From Nymphaea colorata (taxonomy: Eukaryota; Streptophyta; Magnoliopsida; Nymphaeales; Nymphaeaceae), in assembly GCF_008831285.2 (NCBI RefSeq), contig NC_045138.2, positions 15,285,934-15,349,933 of the forward strand: DNA of 64,000 nt, written 5' to 3'. Of this stretch, positions 32,071-43,699 are shown in pieces; the first letter of the stretch is position 1, and every line of letters starts with the position of its first letter. The notes beneath the pieces are model-generated. The model was not told the DNA's origin and searched no databases. It was given only the letters and a program-made list of their open reading frames with translations. Position numbers and translations under genes: made by a program.

Positions 32071-32695
32071 ATCAGACTCTTCCTATCTGGTTCTCTTCAT
32101 ATAGTTTTTTGTTGTTTCATGTTTTGAATTACTATGTGAGTAAAGAAAAAGAATAACGTTCATGATGATTATAGTATACTGTTGCTGTTGTTATATTATC
32201 CTTTTGCCTTACCTAATGGGTGCAGGAAGAATTTCCCGGCATGTCAACGAAAAGGATGCAATTACTAATATGAATGTGAGTCTATCTAACAGGATCTTGT
32301 AAAGAAAACCGACCCTATCAGATTACTAATGCGATGCATATATATGTGGTCTCTAGATTCGGTGAAGATAGTATTCATTGCTTGGATCTTGTGCTGGACA
32401 GATCCGGACTCAGTTTTAGAATACAACATTAGAAACAACTAATTTGTTGTGTTACATGTATTTTTGTGGTATTATTGAAATTGTAAAAAAAAGATTTCTT
32501 TTAATAAAAAATAGTACTCACTATAAAAATGTGGTTGTCATGTTGAGAAACTGGCAAACAAGATTCGATCTATTTGCAGACCTTTTGGCACTCTGCCTGA
32601 ACCTGGGGTCCTGGACCGAGCCTTCTTCTGAGGTAGAACTTGGAAGAACTCGAAGTGTTGAGAAGATCCCGGACCAGCCAAACGCGATACTTGAA
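32071..32695. other. Spacer and distal promoter of the helicase gene
   Basis: AT-rich up to about 32560, then GC-richer. It contains no recognisable gene; the ORF starting at 32640 runs through the CT repeat and overlaps the helicase start codon in another frame, so it could only matter as an upstream ORF. Confidence 0.5.
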
Positions 32696-32704
32696 AAACC
32701 CTAA
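32696..32704 (+). promoter_or_regulatory. Telo-box (AAACCCTAA) upstream of the helicase gene
   Basis: An exact AAACCCTAA lies 159 bases before the ATG. In plants this element is enriched near the transcription start of ribosomal-protein and ribosome-biogenesis genes, which fits the predicted role of the downstream helicase in 60S subunit assembly. Function here is inferred from position and gene class. Confidence 0.6.
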
Positions 32705-32761
32705 ACACCGTGGACCTTCAGCAGGGCCTTTTCTCTTCTTCCCTCCCAAACCCCTCAGAGT

Positions 32762-32766
<5 letters not shown>

Positions 32767-32824
<58 letters not shown>
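32767..32824 (+). repeat. (CT)n microsatellite in the helicase leader
   Basis: Nearly pure CT repeat ending 38 bases before the ATG at 32863 and followed by an 'agaagagaagag' purine stretch. Such CT/GA repeats are frequent in plant 5' UTRs and can bind GAGA-type factors; no effect can be read from sequence. Confidence 0.9.
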
Positions 32825-32862
32825 GAGCTCGAAGAGAAGAGAAGAGAAGAAAAGAGAAGAAG

Positions 32863-35800
32863 ATGGATGATACAGAGACGGAGGGAGTGACTGTAATGGA
32901 GGACGATCGGGTGGTGAAGAGAAATAAGAAGAAGAAAAAGGCGAGTAAGAAGGCAAAGTCTGGAGGTTTCGAGTCCCTCTCTCTGAGCTATAATGTTTTT
33001 CGGGGGATTAAGCGAAAAGGGTACCGCGTTCCGACGCCCATCCAGCGCAAGACGATGCCCCTCATTCTCGCAGGCCTCGACGTCGTCGCCATGGCCAGAA
33101 CGGGGTCCGGCAAGACCGCGGCCTTTCTCGTGCCCATGCTGGAGAAGCTCAAGGAGCACGTTTCTCAGGGCGGAGTCAGAGCGCTTATCCTCTCGCCCAC
33201 GCGTGACCTCGCTCTTCAGACATTCAAATTCACCAAAGAGCTTGGCAGATACACAGGTCCCTCCTACTACCATCTTCGTGTCTTTTCCGTAATTTGGCTT
33301 TTACGATTGGATTCTCTATCACGAGTGTTGGACTGTGGTTAAACTATGTCGGCAGTTAGATCAGGGTATGATTAAATTTCGGTACGCCACCTTAGCATTT
33401 TTATCGGTTTTACTTCTGATGCGGATACAAATGATTATGCCATTATTTCGTTGGGTCTGGACCATGCTAGCAGTAATTGTGCAGATGAGGTATATGTGGA
33501 GCATTTCATTGCAGCGGACCTGTAAGTCCTAAAAAATTGGCCTGTTCGTCCTAAACCATTGAACTTTAATGTCGTAAATCAAGTATTTCATGGTAAGGGG
33601 GCTCTTGATTCCTGATTGTCCTATTTGGCTAATCTTTTAGTTGCATTTTGTTGGTAGTGAACATCAGTCCGAGTGTGGTAAGGTACATACTGGGACGATT
33701 TTGTCGATCATTCTCTTCAATAGGAACTACGTAAAACCGTGATTGGCCATTCTTTAAATTTCTGAGCTGTCTGCGTTGATGGCAATGCATAAGTACTACT
33801 TGTCTCTTCTTTGCGATTGTTCGGATCAGGAAATGACCACTCAGTCACTCGGTTATTTCTTTTTTCCAATTGTATTTTGGTTCCAGATTACATTGTGCTA
33901 GGTTCTTTCATCCTCTCTTTTGGATTGTAATGAGTACAACTCGAGTTTATTCTTCTTGTTTACATCCTCATTTTGCGGACTATGGATTCAAAGATTAAAT
34001 GAGAAACGAAGTGTTGGTATTTGGTTCAAGTAGACCGAAACCATAAGAAGGTGGATAGGAAATTTTGATATCCTTCGTGTTTTGGTTGTTCTATGTGCGC
34101 TCCATGCTTATTGTTTCACATATAGTCTATATTTCTTTTTCATTTGGTCTTTTCTTTCGATGGTGCAGACCTTCGTACTAGTGTATTGGTTGGTGGTGAT
34201 AGCATGGAGAGCCAGTTTGAAGAATTAGCACAGAACCCTGACATCATAATAGCAACCCCTGGTCGACTTATGCACCATTTAGATGAGATTGATGACATGT
34301 CCTTGCGCACAGTGCAATATGTTGTGTTTGATGAAGCTGACTGTCTGTTTGGGATGGGTTTTGCGGAGCAGTTGCATAAGATTCTTGGACACTTGAGTGA
34401 GACTCGCCAAACTCTGCTTTTCAGTGCAACTTTACCAAGTGCACTTGCTGAATTTGCCAAGGCTGGATTGCGTGACCCTCAACTTGTGCGGCTTGATCTA
34501 GAGACTAGGATAAGTCCTGACCTAAAGCTCATGTTCTTCACATTGCGTCAAGAAGAAAAATATGCTGCTCTTCTCTATTTAGTCAGAGAACGTATAAGCT
34601 CAGATCAGCAGACCTTGATATTTGTGTCAACAAAACATCATGTTGAATTTCTAAATGTTCTTTTCAAGAAGGAGGGTATAGATGCTTCTGTAGTTTATGG
34701 TGACATGGATCAAGATGCACGCAAAATCCATCTTTCTAGGTTTAGGTCAAGGAAGACAATGCTATTAGTGGTCACTGATGTTGCTGCACGAGGCATTGAT
34801 ATTCCTTTGCTTGATAACGTTATCAACTGGGACTTTCCTCCAAAGCCAAAGATTTTTGTCCATAGAGTGGGCCGAGCTGCTCGGGCTGGTCGTACCGGTA
34901 CTGCATATTCTCTTGTAACTTCAGAAGACATGCCTTACCTATTGGATCTTCATCTGTTTCTTTCTAAGCCTCTTAAGCCTGCACCCACTGAAGAAGAGCT
35001 TGCGAAGGATAAAGATGGAGTCCTTTCAGGAATTTTTAAAGCTATCGAGGGTGGAGAAACAGTTTATGGCCGCTTTCCCCAAAATGCTCTGGAACTGATT
35101 TCCGACAAAGTTCGGCAAATAGTTGATGGCTGTGCAGAACTAACTTCCTTAGAAAAGTCTTCCATAAATGGTTTCAAATTGTACTCAAAGACAAAGCCTT
35201 TACCTTCTAGAGAATCCATAAAAAGGGCAAAAGATTTACCTCGTGAAGGGTTGCATCCAGTTTTTAAGAATGAATTGGAAAACCAAGAGTTAGCAGCATT
35301 GGCATTTTCAGAACAGTTGAAAGCTTTTAGGTCAGTTTTTCTCCACAATCATCTGCCATTTTTATCCAAACTTGTTAGCATATATTTAAATAGAGTTGGA
35401 ATATTTCTCCTTTCTGATGACCTTTTCCATCGCTCAATGCAACTTGCTTCTTTTTTTCCCTGAATGCGTCACTGAAAACCAATTTTTTTCTTATCTATGT
35501 GCCAGGCCAAAGCAAACCATTTTGGAGTCTGAAGGTGAAGCTGCTAAATCAAAAAATTTGCAAGTAATGTTTTCTTGCTTTAGCAGTATCCTTACATTAT
35601 TAAGCATTTTGATTGATAGCGAGTTGTAATCAAGATAATTGCATTCAGGGTTGAACATCTGTTGCATTATCATGCATTATTTGTTTAGCACATGCGAGAA
35701 GACAATTTCTATTAATTTATGTTAAATAAACGTGCAATAATGTCACTCAGCAAAGCCTTTTTGATTGTATCATTGATAGTTTCATCCTTTAATCCTGTCA

Positions 35801-38800
35801 GATAGTTAAAATAATAACACAGGCCAGATGTTTTAGGACCTTGTTGGATAAAATTGCTAGAGTTTGGTTATACTGTTCTCTTGGTTGAATCTAACTATTG
35901 TGTCGAAATCCCTGTTTTCTGGTGACCAGCAATCCAAATTGCTTTAAAAGCTTCAGTGCAGGTTTTGTGATAAGTGCAGCTTCATAAACATTCTGGCATT
36001 TGATGTTTAGATCGCTGGTTTATTATCATCATATGTCAAACTCATCCAATGAGCATCTATATTTGCATGAATGATTGATTGCTGACCGCAGAAACCAGTC
36101 TGACAAGAGGACGATTCCAAGTGCAAATGTGCATTCAACTTAGGATAGCTTTGCATAAATAAAAGGTCTCCTGCAGTTGCATTTTCCTAAGCATCACACA
36201 CCAAGCAAAAGATATGTTTTTTGAATCTTTGTTCAAGAATGATGTAAAACCTTTCTGGAACTTTGTCTCCAGCAGTATGAAAGGTAAAAACTTCCTTTGT
36301 CTAGGTGGTCAGTCTATGAATCCATGCTCATTTGTTTCATAATTAATTCAATATGATTTATATCATCATTTGTTTTTATTCATTTAGGAAAGCAGAATGA
36401 ATGTGGCTTCTTATGTTACTGTCTTTGTGACTGGTCTCATATTCTAAAGCTTTTAAGCAATTGCAGGGCCCTGCCAGTCAATGGGTTGATGTGATGAAGA
36501 AGAAAAGAGCTGTGCATGAAGAAATCATAAATAAGGTTTATCAACAAAAGTCTAGTGGATTATCCTCTTCTCAGGTAAAAGATTTTTTTTTTTCTTTGGT
36601 ATTTGCATTTCTAGACTTTAACTATGTTTTATGCTTTATGTTTACTTGAATAGAACTCTGGGCCAGCGGCTATAATTTCGAAGAAGAGGAAGGCAAATGG
36701 TAAGTCTGATTCTGCACATATATGTAAAATGTTATGATTAGGCACACACACAGTCTTGTTTAGGAATTGATGGTGATATTGAGATGAAAGTGACCAGTGC
36801 TCTTCCTCATCAGCCTTTTTGTTTCTTCTTCCATCAACTTCCTGCAGGTCTTGATGGTTCTAAATTTGGAAAGACCTTCAAAGATGAGGAATACTACATA
36901 AGTCCTGTGCCGATGAATCAGGTTAAATCTTATACATGATACATCTTTTACTAGTTTCTTGTCTATAGGACATGCTCAATTACCTGGCACTGTGGTTGAT
37001 TTGGAATTTATATAAGCTTGTTTTGTTTTCAGCATCTAGAAGCAGGGTTATCAGTAAGAGGAGACCAAGGTTTTGAATCTAATAGGTAATATATGGTTTA
37101 TGCGAACTCTGCTACATATTCTTGTGTGCCACTTGGTTGGTGTTCTTTCTTTTGATGCTGCAAGTCTTCCAGAGATAAGGCTTGTCATTTATTGTTTTGC
37201 ATTTTCGACTGGATTTGGTATTATTACCCACTAGCTTCTTTATGCATACCGAGTATGTCTTAAGTGGCTGCGAGAAATGGTTACACACATATATAACTGT
37301 TATTGCTTGTTTATAAGTTTAGCTTCCACACTAACAAGGTAAGCACCGTGGCTGCCTGGGACAATATGTAAAGAAACATAGAGATAGGCATAATCAAGTA
37401 AAATGGTTGTGTTTCAAACTGTTTATTTTTATCGGCTACATAAGAATTATTTCATCTGCAATGATGTTTCCAAAACACGATGGTCGCATGTGATACAAAC
37501 GTATGTGCTGATACTGACTTCATATTTTCTTTGTGAGGAAGAAGCGTCATTTGAATCGAAGCTGTGAAATGCTTTACCATGGTCAAAAAAACAGTCTAAG
37601 ATGCTGAAAAAAAGCATCTTCATCTGCATTTTGATTTTTCAATAGTCTTCATTGAAATCGCAAGACATGTTTATAACCTGTTAAGAATTCTGTGAATCTC
37701 TCCAAATATGAGCATTTTATTCCTGTTTTTATTTGTGAAATTAGGAACTATGTTTTATGCTTGCAGGCTAGAATCTGCTGTTCTGGATTTGGTTGCAGAT
37801 GACAGTAGTGGCCTTGGAAAGCATAAGTCTGTGTATCACTGGGACAAGGTTTGCATAGTCATTAAGCATTGCATATAGTCATTATTGCATTACCTTTACA
37901 TTTTGAAATTTGTTTTTTGCAGAGGGGTAAAAAGTATGTGAAATTAAATAATGGGCAGCGCGTAATGGCATCTGGAAAGGTACTAATTCAAAGTTTCCCT
38001 ATTTCTCTTTCAATAATCAAGTTTTATTATGAACTCCTTAGAGTTGGAGTTCTTTCAACTGTCACGCCAAAGCTTATGGGAACTCAAATGTCTTTGGCTC
38101 TAAATGATGTTCTTTTGCTGTTTGAACATAGTCGTATGCACGGTTCTTGAGTTGAACACTGAACAATGTTAGAACACTTGAACATTTTCAATTAACTGAG
38201 CGTAGAGTTGCCTCTTCGGAGACATCAGATAAAATTGCAAGGGTACAGGCATAGCGTAGAGTTATTTTGTTTTTATGTTTGTTTCTTTTGTCTATGTGTT
38301 CATGTACTAGTCTTCATCTTGATGTTGATGTTGCATAGTGTTGTCTCTTAATAAGAGATGGGACAGTTGATCCAATTGCTGGTGAAAATGCAATCCTGGA
38401 TGTAAAAATGAACATAAAAGTGTTGAAGATGGTAATATTGACAAAAAATTGTGGATGTTCCCTTCTTTGCTTGTCCGACTCATACATTCCTATGGCTTGT
38501 GATTTCTCTGTAGAATTTGATAGTACTGGTGGTTGATGGTTCAAATATTTCATGAAGGCATGGTATCTTTTATTGCTGACACACAACTTGATAATTATTT
38601 GATGAACAGATTAAAAATGAGAGTGGGGCCAAAATTAAGAAGGGGAAAACAGGGATCTACCAGAAATGGAAACAGAAGTCACATTCAAAGATTTCACATA
38701 GTGGAGCGCAGGATGAAAGAACTCTTGACAATGAGCAAGTTTTAGAAGGTAAGCACATAAATATATCCTTTTGCTTGTTTTCGGATGCACGTGCATTTTC

Positions 38801-39260
38801 ATGTGTGTGGAATTTCCTACATCCTTGAAAAGTGTTATAGGATTCAACCATGGTATGATAGTTTCCTACTTTTGTTCACCGGTTAAATGTGAGAATCTGC
38901 ATAGAAGCTCATTTATAAGCATTGTCAACTAATTTTATTACGGGAGGTTCTTTAGATGAAGCAACGTAAGCTACTTCGATAACCAAAAGGCAAATCGAAT
39001 GTGCACCTCCAACTCATTTTATGCAGATTTTAACTGTACTTTTCAAAACCCCCCGATAAATTCTCAGAGACGTGAAGACATACATAGCCCCAGAAATTAG
39101 CGACCGTGCTTCGAAGTGTGAGCTGTAGTTAAATTTTGAAATTCTTCGAAGTGTGAGCTGCAGTTAAATTTTGAAATTCTTATCTGTACAGCATAGTCGT
39201 TGTGTGGTTGGCAACACTATGAGTTAGTTGTAAATTGTAATAGAGTTCTGTTGTCTCGTT

Positions 39261-39319
<59 letters not shown>

Positions 39320-39672
39320 TTTTAAATCTCTGATTCATTTCAGGGGGTAATAAGCATGGTCTGGGTAACAAGAGAGGCTTCAGAAGCCAGAAGAGTGGAA
39401 GGTTGATTCCCAACTCAAACTTGCGACCGGAGCTCCGAGATACAAAGCAAGTTCAGAAAGCACGGAAGCAACAGGGCGGAAGAAATTCATTCTCTAAAAG
39501 AAGTGGGAAGGGTGGGAGGCAAGAAAATTCATTCTCTAGAAGAAGTGGGAAGAGTGGGAGGCAAGAAAATTCATTCTCTGGAAGAAGTGGGAAGAGTGGG
39601 AGGCAAGAAAATTCATTCACTAAAAGAGGTGGGAAGGGTGGAAGGCAAGGAACAAAAAGGACAAGGAAGTGA
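32863..39672 (+). CDS. RH29: DEAD-box ATP-dependent RNA helicase 29 (RH29 / Dbp10 / DDX54 orthologue), 11 exons, 833 aa
   Basis: Exons: 32863-33256, 34169-35330, 35506-35563, 36467-36574, 36654-36699, 36848-36921, 37033-37085, 37767-37848, 37923-37979, 38610-38748 and 39344-39672. All introns are GT-AG and the joined frame is open (2502 nt). Landmarks are a lysine-rich N-terminus, Q-motif region (F36, Q61), ARTGSGKT (78-85), PTRDLA (112-117, Asp where Glu is usual), TPGR (161-164), DEAD (186-189), SAT (217-219), [10 protein letters not shown] (333-342) and [11 protein letters not shown] (363-373). The DBP10CT-type region follows ([18 protein letters not shown]), then the conserved [12 protein letters not shown] block, and a basic tail of four 14-residue repeats. 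Dbp10/DDX54/RH29 act in the nucleolus in large-subunit rRNA processing. The length agrees with Arabidopsis RH29 (about 845 aa). The telo-box at 32696 suits a ribosome-biogenesis gene. Splice sites were placed by eye; the short exons 5-9 are the least certain. Confidence 0.92.
39110..39179. repeat. Two tandem copies of a 35-bp unit in the last RH29 intron
   Basis: Copies 39110-39144 and 39145-39179 start 'ttcgaagtgtgagctg' and differ at one base (gtag/gcag). Confidence 0.9.
39264..39323. repeat. (AT)n followed by a T tract at the last RH29 splice acceptor
   Basis: About 39 bases of AT repeat and 21 T lie just before the acceptor AG at 39342-39343. The T tract probably serves as the polypyrimidine tract of the last intron. 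Confidence 0.9.
39484..39651 (+). repeat. Coding minisatellite: four 42-bp units in the RH29 tail
   Basis: Four in-frame units at 39484, 39526, 39568 and 39610 encode [14 protein letters not shown] and variants. Units 2 and 3 are nearly identical, indicating recent duplication. The product is a Ser/Gly/Arg/Lys-rich basic tail, analogous to the RGG/GR-rich tails of other plant RH29 proteins. Confidence 0.93.
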
Positions 39673-41298
39673 GAGTTCTTTCCCTCAACAATTTTTGTTT
39701 TCGTTTTTTTTTTTTTTTTGGCAAACGAAGAGCATGTAAATTCTCTTCAGAAAAATTTTGTTTCTGATGATTTCCTATTTTTGTTTTTCTTGGATTTTAA
39801 TGTAGTTTGTATTTTCCATTAATGTCTCGATATTGATTTATCAAGAATGTAATACACAAAATTGTACCAAAATCAAGAAGGAAAATTGATCACTGTCCTC
39901 CAGATTCCGTTGCACGGCATTATGAACCTATGCAAGTTGAAAATTCGAAAAATTCCCGACATCGGATCGAGTCCTGTCGCTGTCATTTCCAGCTTCTTTC
40001 TATGGCGTTCTCGTTGGAAGACTTGGTAGTCGGGTCTCGCCCTTCTACAAAATTTCTTTTCATCAAATTGCAGCTTTATGGTTTAATATTCCAAGCGTCC
40101 GTCCTCTGCCTTGAAACTAAAGCAATGAAAACTTTTATAACGGGCAAGGGAGTAAAGAATTTCGCCGTAAGGGCCAAGTGAATAGGACTCTTTCCAGGCC
40201 GGCTGGCCCAACACGTCGGAGAACTCCGCTGTCCTCTTTTTTAGGAGGAAGATGCAACTTCGACAGATGAGCCATTTATCGTGCTTGAAAATTTTGAGGA
40301 AAAAAACGTTTGCTGCCAAGTCTGAAGTAGCAGTGTTCTCCTGAGGCGAAGCTGTTATATGTTCGACTCCATGCATGTTCGTATAACACAAATACTTAAA
40401 ATGTCCTCAAGGATAAGGAAAAGGAGCTTTCCCAATCAATACACAATAGAAAAATGAAAAGTAGTTTTTCCGTTGATTTTATCCTTACCTATTAAATTAG
40501 GATATTAATTGGGTATACACTCCCCTACTACCTGCCAGCCTCCGCGATGCATACTTTTCCTTCAGAGATATAACTGCACTTTGCTTTCCTGTTTGAAGCT
40601 TTGTATGAGAAAGAGATATGCATGCATATACATTTATTACAGTTTAAAAATATACAAAAGACTTGTACAAAGACTATGAAAGTTGAACTACCAACAGTAG
40701 CATGAAGTCAAGCCAAGTCAAGTCAAGAGGGCCCTTATAGGCGTGCCAACATGTAGGATGGAGTCGACAAGATCATCACAATCTTTGTTCTGAATAGTCT
40801 TTTGTTTTCTTGTCCTTCATGCAATATATTTATGACACAAATAAGTGAATGTCCTAAAAGTTGATCTCAGTCCACATATTTTGTCGCCTTGCAGACAGAT
40901 GGACTTGAGATATATATAACTTTAAAGAATATGAATCTGAAATGTTGCATGACACGATAGACAGAAAAATGAAAAAGGTCATGGACCACTTTCTCCAAAA
41001 TCCACACGAGAAATTTTTTTATATATGTGTATTTGATATACAATCTCCCTGTGTCTATGAGGTACTATTTCAATGAAAAGTTGCAACATCCCAACGACAC
41101 AGACGCAGATCTTGCTTGCCTATGGCATATCCCCAGCTTCTTTGGCTTAATTTCTAGTTTGAGATTGAGTGGTTCGTATCTGGATCTTAAATATATTTTT
41201 TTCTCTTGGATGAGCAATTTAGCTCAGTTTACAACTTCCAAGCAATTTTCAGCAAAATTATTTGTGGGGCTACAAAGGTCTGAACTCTGATGAGTATA

Positions 41299-41336
<38 letters not shown>

Positions 41337-42129
41337 GTATGAAAGGACGAAATCCTGCCAATAGTGTCCCAATAAATAACCGACCATAAGATAGCTTGTC
41401 TGTGAATGATAACGACCATGGAAAGTGACTGAAAAGAGCAAGTGGAGACGGATAAGAAGAAGCTGCTTCCTAGAAATTTCATGTGGACACCCGATTAAAT
41501 TTCAATTGTATCGAGAAAGAGATTGAGGAAAGGAAATAGAGATAGATAGGAGAAGCTGCTTCTAAGAAATTTCATGTGAACCACACGAGAAACTTTGCAG
41601 GATGTTCACAATTAAGTACCAATAGTTCCAACTCTCAATTGCCTTCACGAAATGAATAAAAAGTCCAAGACTCCACGGAAAGGGATGAAATGATATAGAG
41701 AAATGATAATGATGAAGATGATGACGACGACGACGATGATTGCTGTTGTTGTCATTATTATTATTATTATTATTATTATAGTTGAAGTGGACTTGGTCGT
41801 GACAATGGTAGCTGTAAAATGAAGCAGATTGGGTTTTCTAAAACCATTCAAATGTCTAATCTTGAGGGGTTTGGCATAACTAGTTGGCCTAACACCTGAT
41901 CGGCCGCCAGTTTGGCGGCAACCCTGCTGAGGAAGGAAGAAATTCTAACACCTTCTAGGCCACCAGTTGCTGCTTCAAATTTGAGTGGTACGATGCATGT
42001 CAAACTGGAGCAAGCAACGAAAATCTCAACTTGGGGCTGGGGTATGTAGTTTCTTAGGCAAGTAAAAAAAAAAACCATTCAGGTGCCTAAAATCACTATC
42101 ACAATATCTTAAATCCGTTACTCAAAGGA

Positions 42130-42165
<36 letters not shown>

Positions 42166-42573
42166 GAGTAGCTGTTAGACCTTATTATATAGAAATGGTT
42201 TGGGCCATTGATGTTAACAAGATCAAAGGTTTCTATTTTCTTCAACCAAATCTCCGTGAGAAGCAAAGTTACAATTCCCATAAAATCTGGTACACATACA
42301 TGTAGATGTTCATTTTTATCCAAATATTAGCTACTAAACAGATCAGATTAGCAGAATTATCGTGTGGGATCTTTTGCTTCACGAATTAAGGCTTCTTCTC
42401 AGATTATTGATTTCATTATTAACCAGAAATACTCCAAATACAAAAACAACTCAAAAGAACTTACTTTGGAACGAAAAGTTACGTACATGAGCAGATCCAG
42501 AATGGGAACTATACAAAGTCAAACTATTTACGTCCTAATCTTTGGAAGAGATCAAAGTTGGGAGTTAAAAATA
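39673..42573. other. Intergenic DNA between RH29 and the minus-strand membrane-protein gene
   Basis: Contains the RH29 3' UTR (T-rich run near 39702-39719), an (AC)n(AT)n microsatellite at 41299-41337, a GAT/GAC/ATT trinucleotide stretch at about 41708-41780 and an (AT)n run at about 42133-42161. The short ORFs show no known domain. The 3' end of the minus-strand gene lies at the right border. Confidence 0.55.
41299..41337. repeat. Compound (AC)n(AT)n microsatellite
   Basis: About 11 AC units run directly into about 9 AT units. Confidence 0.92.
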
Positions 42574-43371
42574 TTACCCAACGATGATCTTGACATGAGG
42601 CATCTCTTTGAACATAACCTTCTTAGGATAGAACCTCCCCACAACATCATGAGAACCTGGTAAGGAAGATGATGTGTGAAGATTAGATACCTCTTCTTCT
42701 ATTGTACCACGCTGGGGAGAGGACACAGGAGTATAGAAAGGCGGCGACACGGCCGGAGTTGTGAAGACAAGCTCAGTTGATGGCGGCCGGAAGAGGTTCC
42801 CGGCTGTGATTTGTGTCGCCGAAGATCCCGATCTTTCACCATCCTCAGGTACATCTTTTTCCGTGAACAAAGTCCCGTTCTCATTGGGGTAAATTTTATA
42901 TTGTAAGACGTTATAGCCTGGTCGAATTGGCGCTCGGTTGAGGTCTACATCCCTATCAGCCTGTCGCTTGGGTGGTAGGTCCATCCTTTCAGGGACAGAC
43001 GGCTTAGTTGGTGCTACAGGCGGCGACGGCGGCCGTGGTGGCGATGCTAGCGGCGGTGGATGCATGTCGATGCCAACAAAGGCTGGTGGTTCCTTATGCG
43101 TGGTGATGATGGCCGGTGGCTCCTTGTTGGTGCTGGCAGGACTCACTGGGACTCCAAGGGCTGCGACCTGGCTGCTGTTTTCCCAGCTCATGAAGTACAT
43201 CATTTCCTTGGAGGCCGTTGAATGCGTCGAGTGCCCAGTAACCGAACCCACGTCGTCGGAGTGTTCCTGACGGAATTTTCTAAGCCACCAGCGGACGTAG
43301 ATGATTGCCGACGATATAAGAACAAAAAATAAGACGCCGAGCAGCGTGAGCAAAATCAGGGGCCCGGTCAT
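42574..43371 (-). CDS. Unrecognised single-pass membrane protein with a proline-rich cytosolic tail, 265 aa
   Basis: I cannot name this gene. The protein begins MTGPLILLTLLGVLFFVLIS, with one hydrophobic segment at about residues 4-25, followed by a basic stretch (RWWLRKFR) that predicts the tail stays in the cytosol. The tail is Pro/Ser/Thr-rich (PPPLASPPRPPSPP, about residues 104-118). It has a charged middle (ADRDVDLNRAP), a motif-like block ELVFTTPAVSPPFYTP near residues 200-215 and a basic C-terminus (FYPKKVMFKE, then IIVG). Small plant membrane proteins with a hydrophobic N-terminus and TP/SPP-rich blocks are known but mostly uncharacterised. Coding support comes from a long GC-rich frame that ends abruptly in AT-rich DNA, a single exon, and a plausible leader with a CT repeat (about 43474-43490) behind a TATA-like box. 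It could act as a membrane adaptor, but no function can be assigned. Confidence 0.75.
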   Translation of the reverse strand: MTGPLILLTLLGVLFFVLISSAIIYVRWWLRKFRQEHSDDVGSVTGHSTHSTASKEMMYFMSWENSSQVAALGVPVSPASTNKEPPAIITTHKEPPAFVGIDMHPPPLASPPRPPSPPVAPTKPSVPERMDLPPKRQADRDVDLNRAPIRPGYNVLQYKIYPNENGTLFTEKDVPEDGERSGSSATQITAGNLFRPPSTELVFTTPAVSPPFYTPVSSPQRGTIEEEVSNLHTSSSLPGSHDVVGRFYPKKVMFKEMPHVKIIVG

Positions 43372-43531
43372 GGCGGCTTGCTGCCGAAACTCACAAGGGC
43401 CCTAAAGAGAGATTGAGGAGTGAGGGCCCTGAACCAGATTGTAAGTAGAACCAGTGCGACCAAATCTCCTACATGAGAGAGAGAGAGACGGGAGGAAGAG
43501 GGGCAGATGCAGACTGGAGAAGGGAGTAACG

Positions 43532-43542
43532 TATATAATATA
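43532..43542 (-). promoter_or_regulatory. TATA-like box of the minus-strand membrane-protein gene
   Basis: On the minus strand the sequence reads tatattatata about 160 bases before the start codon at 43371, with a CT-rich leader between. Position and composition fit a plant core promoter; no other support. Confidence 0.45.
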
Positions 43543-43699
43543 GGCGTATCATATGCGCTACTTTCGCTGTCATGAGGAGAAGAAAGAGGAAAAAAACTTT
43601 TCCAGATGTACCAAAAAAAAAAAAACTTTTCCAGATGAATACGCCAAATGTCTCTAAAATTAGAGAACACACCATATGTTCGTCATCATAATTTTTTTT

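Noticed and set aside
32755-33273. Minus-strand ORF of 172 codons opposite RH29 exon 1
   Set aside because: Shadow of a GC-rich exon and the CT repeat, with an Arg/Glu run from the repeat; no independent support.
41848-42078. Minus-strand ORF of 76 codons with relatively normal composition
   Set aside because: No recognised domain or start context; perhaps an old gene fragment, but no family could be named.
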